Below, piece by piece: positions 50,541 through 58,730 of a stretch of 64,000 nt of DNA. The DNA comes from Streptomyces sp. PH10-H1. Lineage in GTDB: Bacteria > Actinomycetota > Actinomycetes > Streptomycetales > Streptomycetaceae. The stretch lies in assembly GCF_030063355.1 (NCBI RefSeq), contig NZ_JASISZ010000047.1, forward strand, positions 1 to 64,000, given 5' to 3'. Below the pieces are notes generated by a model, which saw only the letters and a program-made list of their open reading frames with translations, was not told where the DNA came from and did no database searches. Each line of letters begins with the position of its first letter. The stretch's first letter is position 1. Both the position numbers and the translations under genes were made by a program.

Positions 50541-51455
50541 GTGGCTGAAAGCATCAGCGGAACGGCAGCCCAAGGGTTGACGGCCGAGCAGGTGAAGTCT
50601 TTCCAGGAGAACGGCTTCCTCGGACCGTTCGACCTCTATCCCGAGGACGAGACTCGGCTCCTCTGGAACCAGGCCATGATCGAAATGGTCACGTCCCGCA
50701 ACAAGCCGCACGACTCGACCATCATCAACTACGACCGCCATCTGGACTGCGACACTCTGTCCCAGCACATCGCCCACCCCGAAATCGTGCACAAGCTGCG
50801 CAGCCTGATGGGCGACGACATCATCTGCTGGAAGACGAACATCTTCGAGAAGCAGCCGGGCGAGTCCGGAACCGGATGGCACCAGGTCGAGGCATTCACC
50901 GTTTTCGAGTCGGAGACGGTCGCCTATCCCTCGCTGCGGTACACCGAGGAGAGCACCGCGGCCACGCAGGAACTGACCGTGTGGACGGCGTTCTCCGATG
51001 CGGACGAGGAGCACGGCTGCCTCCGGTTCATCCCGGGCAGCCACAAGAAGTGGTACTACGACGAAACCAAGCCGATGTCGCGGGACGTGGAGAGCAAGTC
51101 CCACGACTTCTTCGGGTACGACTACTCGGAGCTGAAGCTCGACGAGGACTGGGACCCGGACGCCGGCGAGATCGTCGAAATGCCGATGAAGCCGGGGCAG
51201 TTCGTCATCTTCCTGGCCAAGTGCATCCACGGTTCGCTGCCGAACGTCAGCGACTCCAAGCGGCTCGGGCTCGCCACCCGGTACGTTTCGCCGTCCGTCC
51301 GGGTGTACGAGCACATCGACAGCCTCAGCGGGTTCGGTGACGCGATCAGCCTCGACTACCACGGCAGCGTCCTGGTCTCCGGCGAGGACCGGTGGGGCCA
51401 CAACCGCATCCACGCCAACAACCTGAACGGCTTCCCCTTCCCGAAGGTCGACTGA
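50541..51455 (+). CDS. SyrB2-like nonheme iron halogenase/oxygenase with a His-x-Val site
   Basis: 304 aa from GTG 50541 (AGGAAG upstream), nearly the length of SyrB2. It shares SyrB2-family landmarks in order: FQENGFLGPFDLY, INYDRHLD, GTGWHQVEAF, LTVWTAFSDADEEHGCLRFI, PGSHKKWYYDETKPM, DFFGYDYSELKLDEDWDPD, MKPGQFVIF and LATRYVSPSVRVY. Expected iron ligands are His 114 and His 230. The residue two after His 114, a carboxylate in hydroxylases and Ala or Gly in halogenases, is Val 116 here, with Glu next at 117. Loss of the carboxylate argues for halogenation or another group transfer, but Val is bulkier than usual. A carrier protein and an A-PCP protein follow, matching carrier-bound substrates of this family. 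Confidence 0.85.
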   Translation: MAESISGTAAQGLTAEQVKSFQENGFLGPFDLYPEDETRLLWNQAMIEMVTSRNKPHDSTIINYDRHLDCDTLSQHIAHPEIVHKLRSLMGDDIICWKTNIFEKQPGESGTGWHQVEAFTVFESETVAYPSLRYTEESTAATQELTVWTAFSDADEEHGCLRFIPGSHKKWYYDETKPMSRDVESKSHDFFGYDYSELKLDEDWDPDAGEIVEMPMKPGQFVIFLAKCIHGSLPNVSDSKRLGLATRYVSPSVRVYEHIDSLSGFGDAISLDYHGSVLVSGEDRWGHNRIHANNLNGFPFPKVD

Positions 51456-51736
51456 TGAGCGCCGACGACTACCGGCGCAAATTCGCCGACTTCCTCGCCA
51501 AGCAGTCGATGACCAGCGACATCACGTACGAGCAGGTGGCTCGGGCGAAGACGCGTGACGAACTGGGAATCAGCTCGCTCAACATGGTCCTGGTGCTCGT
51601 GAACTACATCAAGGAGTACACGAACAACACCGTGACAATGCGCCCGGAATGGGTTTCCCGGCTGGGTGACATCGACGGCATCCTTTCCGTGCTCCGCGAG
51701 ATCGACGCGAGCGTGGTGGTGCCGACCCGGACCTGA
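51455..51736 (+). CDS. free-standing carrier protein (PCP/ACP)
   Basis: 93 aa; the ATG at 51455 overlaps the upstream TGA by one base. ARAKTRDELGISSLNMVLVL gives the L-G-x-S-S-L attachment site; the Ser preceding Leu-Asn-Met would carry phosphopantetheine. Helices on both sides fit the four-helix carrier fold. It lies between the SyrB2-like enzyme and a KASIII-like acyltransferase, so it probably presents an aminoacyl group for oxidation and then hands it on. Whether it is loaded by the nearby A-PCP protein is unknown. Confidence 0.8.
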   Translation: MSADDYRRKFADFLAKQSMTSDITYEQVARAKTRDELGISSLNMVLVLVNYIKEYTNNTVTMRPEWVSRLGDIDGILSVLREIDASVVVPTRT

Positions 51737-51797
51737 AGTCCGTGGTGAAGAGCCCGGTGCCGACATTCCCCCATCCGCTCGGCCGATCGAAGGAACC

Positions 51798-52730
51798 ATG
51801 ATCTCGGATCTCGAAGATGTCGGCATCGGCTCGTTCGCGTGCGCCTTCGGCGACCTGGAGAACAAGCCGGAGAACATTCCCGACTTCGATGAACTCTGGC
51901 AGACCGCGTCGTTCGGCACGGACTTCGCCGAAATGGGCTGCACCACCTTTCGGAAGATGTCCGGGCCGGTGCAGGACTACGTCGTGGACGCCGTGCGCCG
52001 GACCCTGCGGGGGTCCGGCGCCGGTGCCGCGGACATCGACCATCTCATCATCGCGACCAGCGACCCGACTCTCGCCCGGTTGCCGTCCGACTTCGCGGAG
52101 CGGGTGCTGACCGCCCTGGGACTGGACAACTGCGTCCCGCACCTCGTGTCCTTCCAGCGGTGCTGCAGTTCGTTGACCGCTCTGCGGCACGGCCGGGACC
52201 TGTTCGCCGATCCGGACGTGACGCACGTGGTCATGGTCGCTCTGGACTTCGTGCCGGACGACCGTGACAGGGTCCAGCCCTACGCCGTGTTCGGTGATGC
52301 GGCGGTCAGCTGCATGCTGACCCGGCACGACCCCGGGCTGGTGCGGCTGTCCGCGTCCGCCGTCAAGGTGGACCCGGAGGGACTGCGCGGTCGTGACTCG
52401 TTCGTCTCCCGCAAGGCCGTCGCCGACCGCACGCTGTCCGCGGTCCTGCGCGCCGGCGGGCGGGAACTGGGGCAGGTGACCAAGGTGTTCGCGGCCAACC
52501 TGCACAAGCCGCTGACCTTGTTCAACGCGTCCTCGGTCGGCCTGCCGCCGGACCGGCTGCACTTCGCCGACACGCTCTCCGCCTACGGGCACTGCGGCAA
52601 CGCCGACTGGTTGATCAATCTGGTCGACTATCACGAGCGAGTCGGCATCCGCAGCGGGCAGACGTATCTGGCGCAGTCCCTGGCACCGGGGTTCTACGCC
52701 TGCGCGCTCCTGGAAGGGACCGCACCGTGA
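51798..52730 (+). CDS. KASIII-like acyltransferase
   Basis: 310 aa from ATG 51798 (GAAGGAA upstream). It has the FabH-like thiolase fold: DVGIGSFACAFGD start, DHLIIATSDPTLARLP, a catalytic Cys in SFQRCCSSLTAL (Cys 122 or 123), a His in FAANLHKPLTL and an Asn in YGHCGNADWLIN. No fatty-acid or polyketide genes surround it. KASIII-like enzymes in antibiotic clusters often transfer acyl groups between carriers or onto O/N acceptors rather than condense malonyl units. Between a carrier and an A-PCP NRPS, an aminoacyl shuttle toward the A-deficient terminal module is my preferred reading. The stop overlaps the NRPS start (GTGA). Confidence 0.8.
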   Translation: MISDLEDVGIGSFACAFGDLENKPENIPDFDELWQTASFGTDFAEMGCTTFRKMSGPVQDYVVDAVRRTLRGSGAGAADIDHLIIATSDPTLARLPSDFAERVLTALGLDNCVPHLVSFQRCCSSLTALRHGRDLFADPDVTHVVMVALDFVPDDRDRVQPYAVFGDAAVSCMLTRHDPGLVRLSASAVKVDPEGLRGRDSFVSRKAVADRTLSAVLRAGGRELGQVTKVFAANLHKPLTLFNASSVGLPPDRLHFADTLSAYGHCGNADWLINLVDYHERVGIRSGQTYLAQSLAPGFYACALLEGTAP

Positions 52731-55045
52731 ACGGGCTGCTGTCCAGGACGGACTGCATAGGGCCGATCGTCGTGCCGGCCGGCGTGACGGGCACCCTGCA
52801 TTCTCTGGCCGCGGCGGCCGGGGTAGACGGCTTCGTCGCCCTGTCGATCTGCATCGGCGTGCTTGCCGAGCGGTTGCCGCGCCCCGGCACGGACTGCCGC
52901 GTCCGGGTCACCCGGCGGGAGCTCGAAGCGATCCTGCCGAGGCCCGATGCGCCGGACCCGGCGATGAGCTTCCGCGACGCGCTGCGGCAGGCCGCCCAGT
53001 CCGAAGACGTCGCCACGGCGGAAACCGACGACGCTCCGGTCGCCGTGACGATTCTGATCACTCGGGACGGCTGGAACCTGTACGTCGAATCCATGACCGA
53101 CTCGTCCGACGTCCCCTCCACGGAGGCCTGGGCACACTCGTTCCTGCAGCTGCTCACCGGCCTGACGAACGACCCGGACGCACCGATGCTCAGCCATCCG
53201 CTGGTCGGTCCCGAGGAGCGCGAGCGGATCCGGCACGGCCTCAACCCGCACCACGACCCGGAAATCCGGTACCGCACGATGGCGGAGCCGTTCGAGGAGC
53301 AGGCGGAGCGCACCCCGGACGCGGTCGCCCTGCAGGACGAGGACGGCAACACCGTCACCTACCGGGCGCTGAACGAGCGCGCGAACCGGCTGGCCCACTA
53401 TCTGCGCGGGCTCGGCATCGGCCCCGGCACCCGGATCGGGATCTGCCTGCAGCGCGGCGTCCACCAGGTCGTCGCCATCTACGCCGCGGTCAAGACCGGT
53501 GCCACCTACGTTCCCCTCGACGCCGACCTGCCGGACCAGCGCATCGCCCTGATCCTGGCGGACTCGGCGCCCCGGCTGGTGCTGACCGACCGGGTCTGCC
53601 GCGACCACCTGCCCGACGGCGAGTGGGAGATCCATGATGTCGGCAGCGAGCAGGCCGGGTCGGGCCGACCGGCGACGAATCCCGTCGTCGACGGCGGCCC
53701 GGGGCTGGTGCACATCCTCTACACCTCGGGGACCACGGGCCGGCCCAAGGGCGTGGTCTCCCGCACCGCGGGCACCTTGGCCAACGTCTTCTGGATGCAG
53801 CGGCAGTACCCGTTCTCCCCCGGGGAGACGGCGCTGTTCAAGGCCTCGCCGGGATTCGACATCTCGATCTGGGAGCTCTTCTGGCCGCTGTATCACGGTG
53901 CCCGGCTGGTGATCTGCCGGCCCGGCGGCGAGCGGGATCCCCGGCATCTGGCCCGGCTCACCCGGGACCACGACGTGTCGCTGATCTTCCTGGTGCCGAC
54001 GATGATGACGGCCTTCCTGGAGGAGCTGTCCCAGGCCGGTTCCGAAGCGTTGAAGTGGGTGGTGTGCGGGGGCGAGCCGATGAGCCCGCGGATCCCCGAG
54101 GCGTTCGCCGCCGTTCTGCCCGGCAGCAGCCTGGTCAACGCCTTCGGCCCGACCGAGGCCGGGCCGGTCACCGACAACGTCGTCGATCCTGGCTCGACCG
54201 GCGGGCCCGTTCCGGTGGGCCGGCCCGCCGACAACTTCCGGGTGACCGTGCTGGACGCCAACCTCGATCTCGTGCCGATCGGCACGCCCGGTGAGGCGTA
54301 CATCAGCGGGCAGGTCGGCTTGGCGGACGGGTACTGGCGGCAGCCCGCCCAGACAGCTGAGCGGTTCGTCGCGGACCCCCATGGACCGCCGGGATCACGG
54401 ATGTACCGTACCGGTGATCTCTGCCGCTACCGTGCGGACGGCGCGCTGGAGCACCTCGGCCGGATCGACCGGCAGGTGAAGATCCGTGGGCTGCGGATCG
54501 AGCCGGGGGAGGTCGAGTCGGTGCTGGTCGCGCACCCCGCGGTCGGCGACTGCGCGGTGATCGCCCACGGGCAGCCGCTCCGCCTGCTCGCCTTCGTCGT
54601 GCCCGCAGGCCAGGGCTCCGTCGCCGACCTGGACCCGGCGGTGATCCTCAAACACGCGGCCGGGGTCCTGCCCGCGCAGATGCGGCCGGACCGGGTGGTG
54701 CCGATGGACTATCTCCCGGCGACGGTGAACGGCAAGATCGACCAGGGCGAGCTGATCAAGATCTGGCAGGAGCTTACCGAGCGGGAACGTACGGTCGAGC
54801 CGCCCGCCGACGAGCTGGAAGCGGCCCTGATCCACATCTACCACCGGGTCCTCGGCCGGTCCCCGATCAGCGTGCTGGACACGTTCGTCGAGCTCGGAGG
54901 CCATTCGTTGCTCACCTTCAGGCTGCTCGAAGAGTGCAAGGCAACCCTGGGAGCCGAACCCGACGTGACCCAGCTGCTGAACGGCACGCTGCGCGACGTG
55001 GCCGCGACGATCCGCAAAACGACAATCCCGTCACCACGGGACTAG
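52727..55045 (+). CDS. stand-alone NRPS: truncated C - A - PCP
   Basis: 772 aa from GTG 52727. Residues 1-180 look like the second half of a condensation domain (VDGFVALSICIGVLAERL ... AWAHSFLQLLTGL) without the HHxxxDG half, so it cannot condense. The A domain about 185-690 is intact (YTSGTTGRPKG near 332, FGPTEAG, TVNGKID). The PCP has VELGGHSLL (Ser about 727). Pocket residues read by eye are roughly D-I-W-F-V-G-A-P-V, matching no code I know. It shares RYRTMAxPFEEQAxRTPDAV and LEHLGxIDRQ stretches and a similar PCP (L-I/L-EEC) with the degenerate A-PCP of the terminal NRPS, implying common origin. Likely loads a residue that is tailored here and passed on in trans. Confidence 0.88.
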   Translation: MNGLLSRTDCIGPIVVPAGVTGTLHSLAAAAGVDGFVALSICIGVLAERLPRPGTDCRVRVTRRELEAILPRPDAPDPAMSFRDALRQAAQSEDVATAETDDAPVAVTILITRDGWNLYVESMTDSSDVPSTEAWAHSFLQLLTGLTNDPDAPMLSHPLVGPEERERIRHGLNPHHDPEIRYRTMAEPFEEQAERTPDAVALQDEDGNTVTYRALNERANRLAHYLRGLGIGPGTRIGICLQRGVHQVVAIYAAVKTGATYVPLDADLPDQRIALILADSAPRLVLTDRVCRDHLPDGEWEIHDVGSEQAGSGRPATNPVVDGGPGLVHILYTSGTTGRPKGVVSRTAGTLANVFWMQRQYPFSPGETALFKASPGFDISIWELFWPLYHGARLVICRPGGERDPRHLARLTRDHDVSLIFLVPTMMTAFLEELSQAGSEALKWVVCGGEPMSPRIPEAFAAVLPGSSLVNAFGPTEAGPVTDNVVDPGSTGGPVPVGRPADNFRVTVLDANLDLVPIGTPGEAYISGQVGLADGYWRQPAQTAERFVADPHGPPGSRMYRTGDLCRYRADGALEHLGRIDRQVKIRGLRIEPGEVESVLVAHPAVGDCAVIAHGQPLRLLAFVVPAGQGSVADLDPAVILKHAAGVLPAQMRPDRVVPMDYLPATVNGKIDQGELIKIWQELTERERTVEPPADELEAALIHIYHRVLGRSPISVLDTFVELGGHSLLTFRLLEECKATLGAEPDVTQLLNGTLRDVAATIRKTTIPSPRD

Positions 55046-55063
55046 GACCGGAGGACTACGGCT

Positions 55064-56470
55064 TTGGACACCCTCACCGCCGGTGACTCGGAGAAGCTCG
55101 CTGACGCACTGCGCGGCGATCTCATCACCGCCGCCGACCCACGATACGACGAGGCCCGCACGGTCTGGAACGGAGACATCGACCGGCATCCCCTGCTGAT
55201 CGCGCGCTGCGCGGACGTGGGGGACGTGACCACGGCCGTCACCTTCGCCTCCGAGCGCGGACTGCCCATCGCGGTCCGCGGCGGCGGGCACAGCGTGGCC
55301 GGCCAGGGGATCTGCGACGGCGGCCTGGTCATTGACCTGTCCCGGATGCGTGCGGTCGAGATCGACCCGGAACGCCGGCTGGCCCACGTGCAGGGCGGAG
55401 CGCTCTGGCAGGACGTCGACGGGGCCAGCCAGGCGCACGGGCTGGCGACGACCGGCGGCATCGTCAGCGAGACCGGCGTCGGCGGGCTCGCCCTGGGCGG
55501 CGGCATCGGCCACCTCATGCGCCGCTGCGGGCTCACCGTGGACAACCTGGTGGAGGCCGATCTGGTGACCGCGGACGGCAGTCGCCTCCGGGTGGACGCC
55601 ACCACGGACCCGGAGCTGTTGTGGGGCCTGCGCGGCGGCGGCGGCAATTTCGGGACCGTGGTGCGGTTCGGCTTCCGGCTGCACGAGATCGGACCGACCG
55701 TCCTGGGCGGGATGATCATTTATCCGCTGGACGTCGCACCGGCGTTCCTGTCCCACTACCGCGACCTGATCGCGGATGCTCCGGACGAGCTCGGGACGAT
55801 CGTCAACCTCCGGTTGTGCCCGCCGGTGGCAGCCGTTCCCGAACGGCTGCACGGTGCTCCGGTCGTGGCCGTCAACGTGTGCTGGTCCGGTGACATCGAG
55901 GACGGGCAGGCGTTCCTGCGTCCGCTGCGTGAGTTCGGGCGTCCGCTGCTCGACACGGTCGGCCCGATGCCGTACGTCGAACTGCAGCAGATGGTCGACC
56001 GCACCTCCCCGCCCGGCAAGCAGTACTACTGGCGGTCGGTGGACTTCGGGGAGCTCAGCGACCAGGTCATCGCGACCGTCGTCGAGCACGCGTCGCGGAT
56101 CACCTCGCCGCTGGCGGCCGTGCCGATCTACCACCTCGGCGGGGCGGTCGGCCGGGTGCCGGCCACGGACACCGCCTTCGGTTCCCGGCACGCCGGTCAC
56201 AACATCAACATGTTCGGCGCGTGGGAGCCCGGCCGGGACGACCGGGAGCGTCACGTCAGCTGGGTCCGGGACTTCAGCGAGGCGATGGCACCGTACTCGG
56301 TCGGACAGTACGTCAACTTCCTCAACGACGAGGGACGCGACGGCGTACGCGCGGCCTACGGCGAGCGGTGGCAGCGCCTGGTCGCGCTCAAACGGCGGCT
56401 CGATCCTCGGAACCTGTTCCGCTACAACTTCAACATCGATCCGGGTCGGCCGGGCGAGGGAGACACGTGA
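55064..56470 (+). CDS. FAD-linked oxidoreductase (BBE / PCMH type)
   Basis: 468 aa; TTG 55064 follows GGAGG by 9-10 nt. The FAD-binding PCMH domain shows PIAVRGGGHSVAG, whose His is the usual 8-alpha FAD attachment site, then GGGIGHLMRRCGLTVDNLVE and GLRGGGGNFGTV. The BBE C-terminal end has YVNFLNDEG and RLDPRNLFRYNFNI. The second covalent Cys of bicovalent members is not evident at the expected loop. Such enzymes oxidise C-N or C-O bonds using O2. In a pathway with pyrroline intermediates it might introduce or isomerise a ring double bond. Its stop overlaps the next gene (GTGA). Confidence 0.85.
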   Translation: MDTLTAGDSEKLADALRGDLITAADPRYDEARTVWNGDIDRHPLLIARCADVGDVTTAVTFASERGLPIAVRGGGHSVAGQGICDGGLVIDLSRMRAVEIDPERRLAHVQGGALWQDVDGASQAHGLATTGGIVSETGVGGLALGGGIGHLMRRCGLTVDNLVEADLVTADGSRLRVDATTDPELLWGLRGGGGNFGTVVRFGFRLHEIGPTVLGGMIIYPLDVAPAFLSHYRDLIADAPDELGTIVNLRLCPPVAAVPERLHGAPVVAVNVCWSGDIEDGQAFLRPLREFGRPLLDTVGPMPYVELQQMVDRTSPPGKQYYWRSVDFGELSDQVIATVVEHASRITSPLAAVPIYHLGGAVGRVPATDTAFGSRHAGHNINMFGAWEPGRDDRERHVSWVRDFSEAMAPYSVGQYVNFLNDEGRDGVRAAYGERWQRLVALKRRLDPRNLFRYNFNIDPGRPGEGDT

Positions 56471-57357
56471 GATTCGGCATCATGATCGTCCCGGAAGACC
56501 GGTGGCAAACGGCGCGGCTGAAGTGGCGCCAGGCCGACCAGATGGGATTCGATCACGCCTGGACCTACGACCATCTCAACTGGCGGGCGTTTCGCACCAA
56601 GGAGTGGTTCACCATGGTGCCGACGCTGACCGCGGCGGCGCTGGAGACCGAGCGGATCGGGCTCGGTGTGCTGGTCGCCTCGCCCAACCTTCGGCACCCG
56701 GTGCACCTGGCCAAGGATGTCGCCGCCATCGACGACATCTCGGACGGCCGTCTCATCCTCGGTCTCGGCGCCGGCGCCGAGGGCTTCGATTCCACCATGA
56801 CCCGCCGGACCTCGTGGAGCCGGCGCGAGCGGACCGAGCGGTTCGCCGAGTACGTCGAGCTCACCGACCAGCTCCTGACGCAGCCGGTGACCACGTTCGA
56901 CGGCCGCTACTACCTGGCGAACGAGGTGCACTCCTATCCTCTGTGCCGGCAGCAGCCCCGCGTCCCGTTCGCGATCGCCGCGTCCGGGCCCCGTGGCATG
57001 CGCGTGGTGGCCCGGCACGCGTCGTACTGGGTCACCACGGGCGAGCCCAACCGGTTCGCGTGCGCTCCGTACGAGCAGGCCCTCCCTGTCCTGCGCCAGC
57101 AGGTGGAGTCGCTGGAAAAGGCCTGCGTGGAGATCGGCCGCGACCCGTCCACCGTGTCCCGGCTGCTGGTCACCGGGCCCACCGTCGGCGGCGTCCTCGA
57201 TTCGCCGGCCGCGTTCTTCGACGCGGCGGGCAGATTCGCCGAGGCCGGAATAACGGACGTCGTCGTGCAATGGCCGCGGCCGGACGAGCCTTTCCAGGGC
57301 CGGGTGGAAGTCCTGGAAAAGATTGCCGAAGACCTGGATCGTCACCGAACCACCTGA
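56467..57357 (+). CDS. LLM-class F420-dependent oxidoreductase (LmbY-like candidate)
   Basis: 296 aa from GTG 56467. Luciferase-like fold: FGIMIVPEDRWQTARLKW, GFDHAWTYDHLNW, TERIGLGVLVASPNLRHPV, LAKDVAAIDDISDGRLILGL and a mid-protein VPFAIAASGPRGMRV. This is the family of F420-dependent reductases that finish 4-alkyl-proline biosynthesis (LmbY, HrmD, SibT, Por10 group). Given LmbB1-, LmbB2- and LmbA-like genes at the other end of the cluster, reduction of a pyrroline double bond is the favoured role. Distance from those genes and generic LLM sequence keep this tentative. Confidence 0.75.
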   Translation: MRFGIMIVPEDRWQTARLKWRQADQMGFDHAWTYDHLNWRAFRTKEWFTMVPTLTAAALETERIGLGVLVASPNLRHPVHLAKDVAAIDDISDGRLILGLGAGAEGFDSTMTRRTSWSRRERTERFAEYVELTDQLLTQPVTTFDGRYYLANEVHSYPLCRQQPRVPFAIAASGPRGMRVVARHASYWVTTGEPNRFACAPYEQALPVLRQQVESLEKACVEIGRDPSTVSRLLVTGPTVGGVLDSPAAFFDAAGRFAEAGITDVVVQWPRPDEPFQGRVEVLEKIAEDLDRHRTT

Positions 57358-57431
57358 CTCCGCCCCAGCGGAAATGCCGCCTACCGTCCCAGGGAAAATC
57401 CAGTTTTTACTGAGAAGGGTTGCCTGATCCG

Positions 57432-58289
57432 ATGCGAACCCATTATGTAGGGGATACCTATCTCGACGAGTCCCGCCTGGCGAAGGATCTCGAACAGGCC
57501 GATTCCATTCCGTGGTCCGAGGCGTACAGCGATTACGTTTTCGGCGGCGCGTGGAAGAGCTGCATGCTCTGGGCCCGGGGCGGGGACGCCGGCGACGGCG
57601 TGGTCACCCATTACGACCACGACAGGCCCGCCGCCTTCTCCGATTTCGCCGATCAGCTGCCCTATCTGAGGGAGCTGATCGCGGAGGTCGCCGACCTGGA
57701 CCGGCTGAACTTCGTACGCCTGGCGAAGGTGCAGAACAGCGTGATCATCCCGCATCGGGATCTGCTGGAGCTCAGCGAACTCGCCGACGAGACCCGCAAT
57801 GCCCACCGGATGCACATCCCCCTCGCCACGAACGAGGACTGCTTCTTCAACGAGGGCGACACCGTTTACCGCATGCGTAAGGGCGAGGTGTGGTTCCTCG
57901 ACGCCTCGGAGATCCACTCGGTGGCGGTGCTCTCCTCGCAGGAGCGGGTGCATCTGATGTTCGACTTCGTGGACGTGCCGTCCACGAAGCCGTTGATCAC
58001 CGTCGGGGGAGCGAGCCCGGACGCCGGTATTCCGGCCGACCGGACGGTGAAGCGACCGCCGCTCACCGACGCCGCCCACGCCGAGCTGATGCGGCTCGCC
58101 GACGTGCTGACGCTGGAGACGGTCAACGAGATATTCAGCATTGTCATCAAAAAGCACTTCCGGTACGACGGAGGCGAGAATTTCGTCTGGAACTCCATGA
58201 TCGATATTGCGCGCGCCGCCGCGGACCCGGCCGTTCTCGCGCACGTCGAGGAACTCCGTCGCCACTACACCCTGGAACGGTCGGCCTGA
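57432..58289 (+). CDS. proline 3-hydroxylase-like 2OG-Fe(II) oxygenase
   Basis: 285 aa from ATG 57432; an in-frame TTG at 57420 sits too close to the GAAGGG box. Alignment by eye with Streptomyces L-proline cis-3-hydroxylase is convincing along its length: VGDTYLDESRLAKDLEQ, QLPYLRELIAEV, NSVIIPHRDLLEL (His-x-Asp), MRKGEVWFLDASEIHSV (second His) and VHLMFDFVD after an Arg that should bind 2-oxoglutarate. It also has the C-terminal helical domain of that family (ENFVWNSMIDIA). It likely hydroxylates proline or a ring analogue such as piperazate, pipecolate or the alkylated pyrrolidine made here. Last gene of the right-arm operon. Confidence 0.85.
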   Translation: MRTHYVGDTYLDESRLAKDLEQADSIPWSEAYSDYVFGGAWKSCMLWARGGDAGDGVVTHYDHDRPAAFSDFADQLPYLRELIAEVADLDRLNFVRLAKVQNSVIIPHRDLLELSELADETRNAHRMHIPLATNEDCFFNEGDTVYRMRKGEVWFLDASEIHSVAVLSSQERVHLMFDFVDVPSTKPLITVGGASPDAGIPADRTVKRPPLTDAAHAELMRLADVLTLETVNEIFSIVIKKHFRYDGGENFVWNSMIDIARAAADPAVLAHVEELRRHYTLERSA

Positions 58290-58730
58290 TACTTCGCAGC
58301 TGTTCAGCAGGGGTGACGGGTCGTCGGCCGTCCGGACTGCCCGATCGGTGACCCTGCTCGGCGTGGAGTCCCAAGGCGTACCGACGCGTGGGGAGTTGCT
58401 GCTCCTGCTGTCGGTGAAGGGTGCTCCGACCGAGGCGCAGGCTGGGCTTGTGGTCGGTTGTCCGAGCAGGCCTCGGACGGTTTGCCCAGCCTGCGCCGAA
58501 CGGGAGCGCGACCGACACCCGCACTCGTCCGACCGCATCACTGTCGGGCACGCCCTCGTCGAGCGCGAACGCTGGACCTGGAACAGGCCCCGGGCAGGGC
58601 AAACACGTCGCGCACCAACTCGTCGGCCCCGGACCGGGGCAAGCGGCGGGAAGCCGTGTTCGTCGGGGCAGCGGCATGTTCCGCCGACCCCGGTGATCAC
58701 TGCCCCCGTCGGCTGTCCGACGATGCGCGT
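58290..58730. other. 441-bp gap at the right cluster boundary
   Basis: No gene supported. It contains a long nested inverted repeat (58434-58497) and appears to be the cluster's right boundary before flank genes and remnants begin. Confidence 0.6.
58434..58497. terminator. 64-bp nested perfect inverted repeat downstream of the last cluster gene
   Basis: GGCGCAGGCTGGGC (58434-58447) and GCCCAGCCTGCGCC (58484-58497) are perfect 14-bp inverted arms. Inside the loop TCCGAG (58461-58466) pairs with CTCGGA (58472-58477). It begins 145 bp after the proline-hydroxylase-like stop. It may terminate the operon; alternatively it could be the end of an old mobile element or a recombination site. Confidence 0.55.

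Larger units (their letters stand above)
3430..58289. other. NRPS biosynthetic gene cluster (inferred extent)
   Basis: The inferred cluster runs from the APD-type genes at 3430 to the proline-hydroxylase-like gene ending at 58289. It contains four NRPS proteins, two MbtH proteins, tailoring oxygenases, two carbamoyltransferases, an amidinotransferase, an ABC exporter and regulators. The boundaries are drawn where insertion-sequence remnants and housekeeping-like genes begin on both sides. The block 19493-23426 may be unrelated passengers. Confidence 0.75.

Noticed and set aside
8160..58289. Possible GE81112-type peptide (carbamoylated residue, hydroxylated cyclic amino acid, halogenated residue)
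   Set aside because: The chemistry overlaps in part, but no lysine cyclodeaminase is visible, and the tyrosine-derived APD-type genes, amidinotransferase and HDO do not fit.
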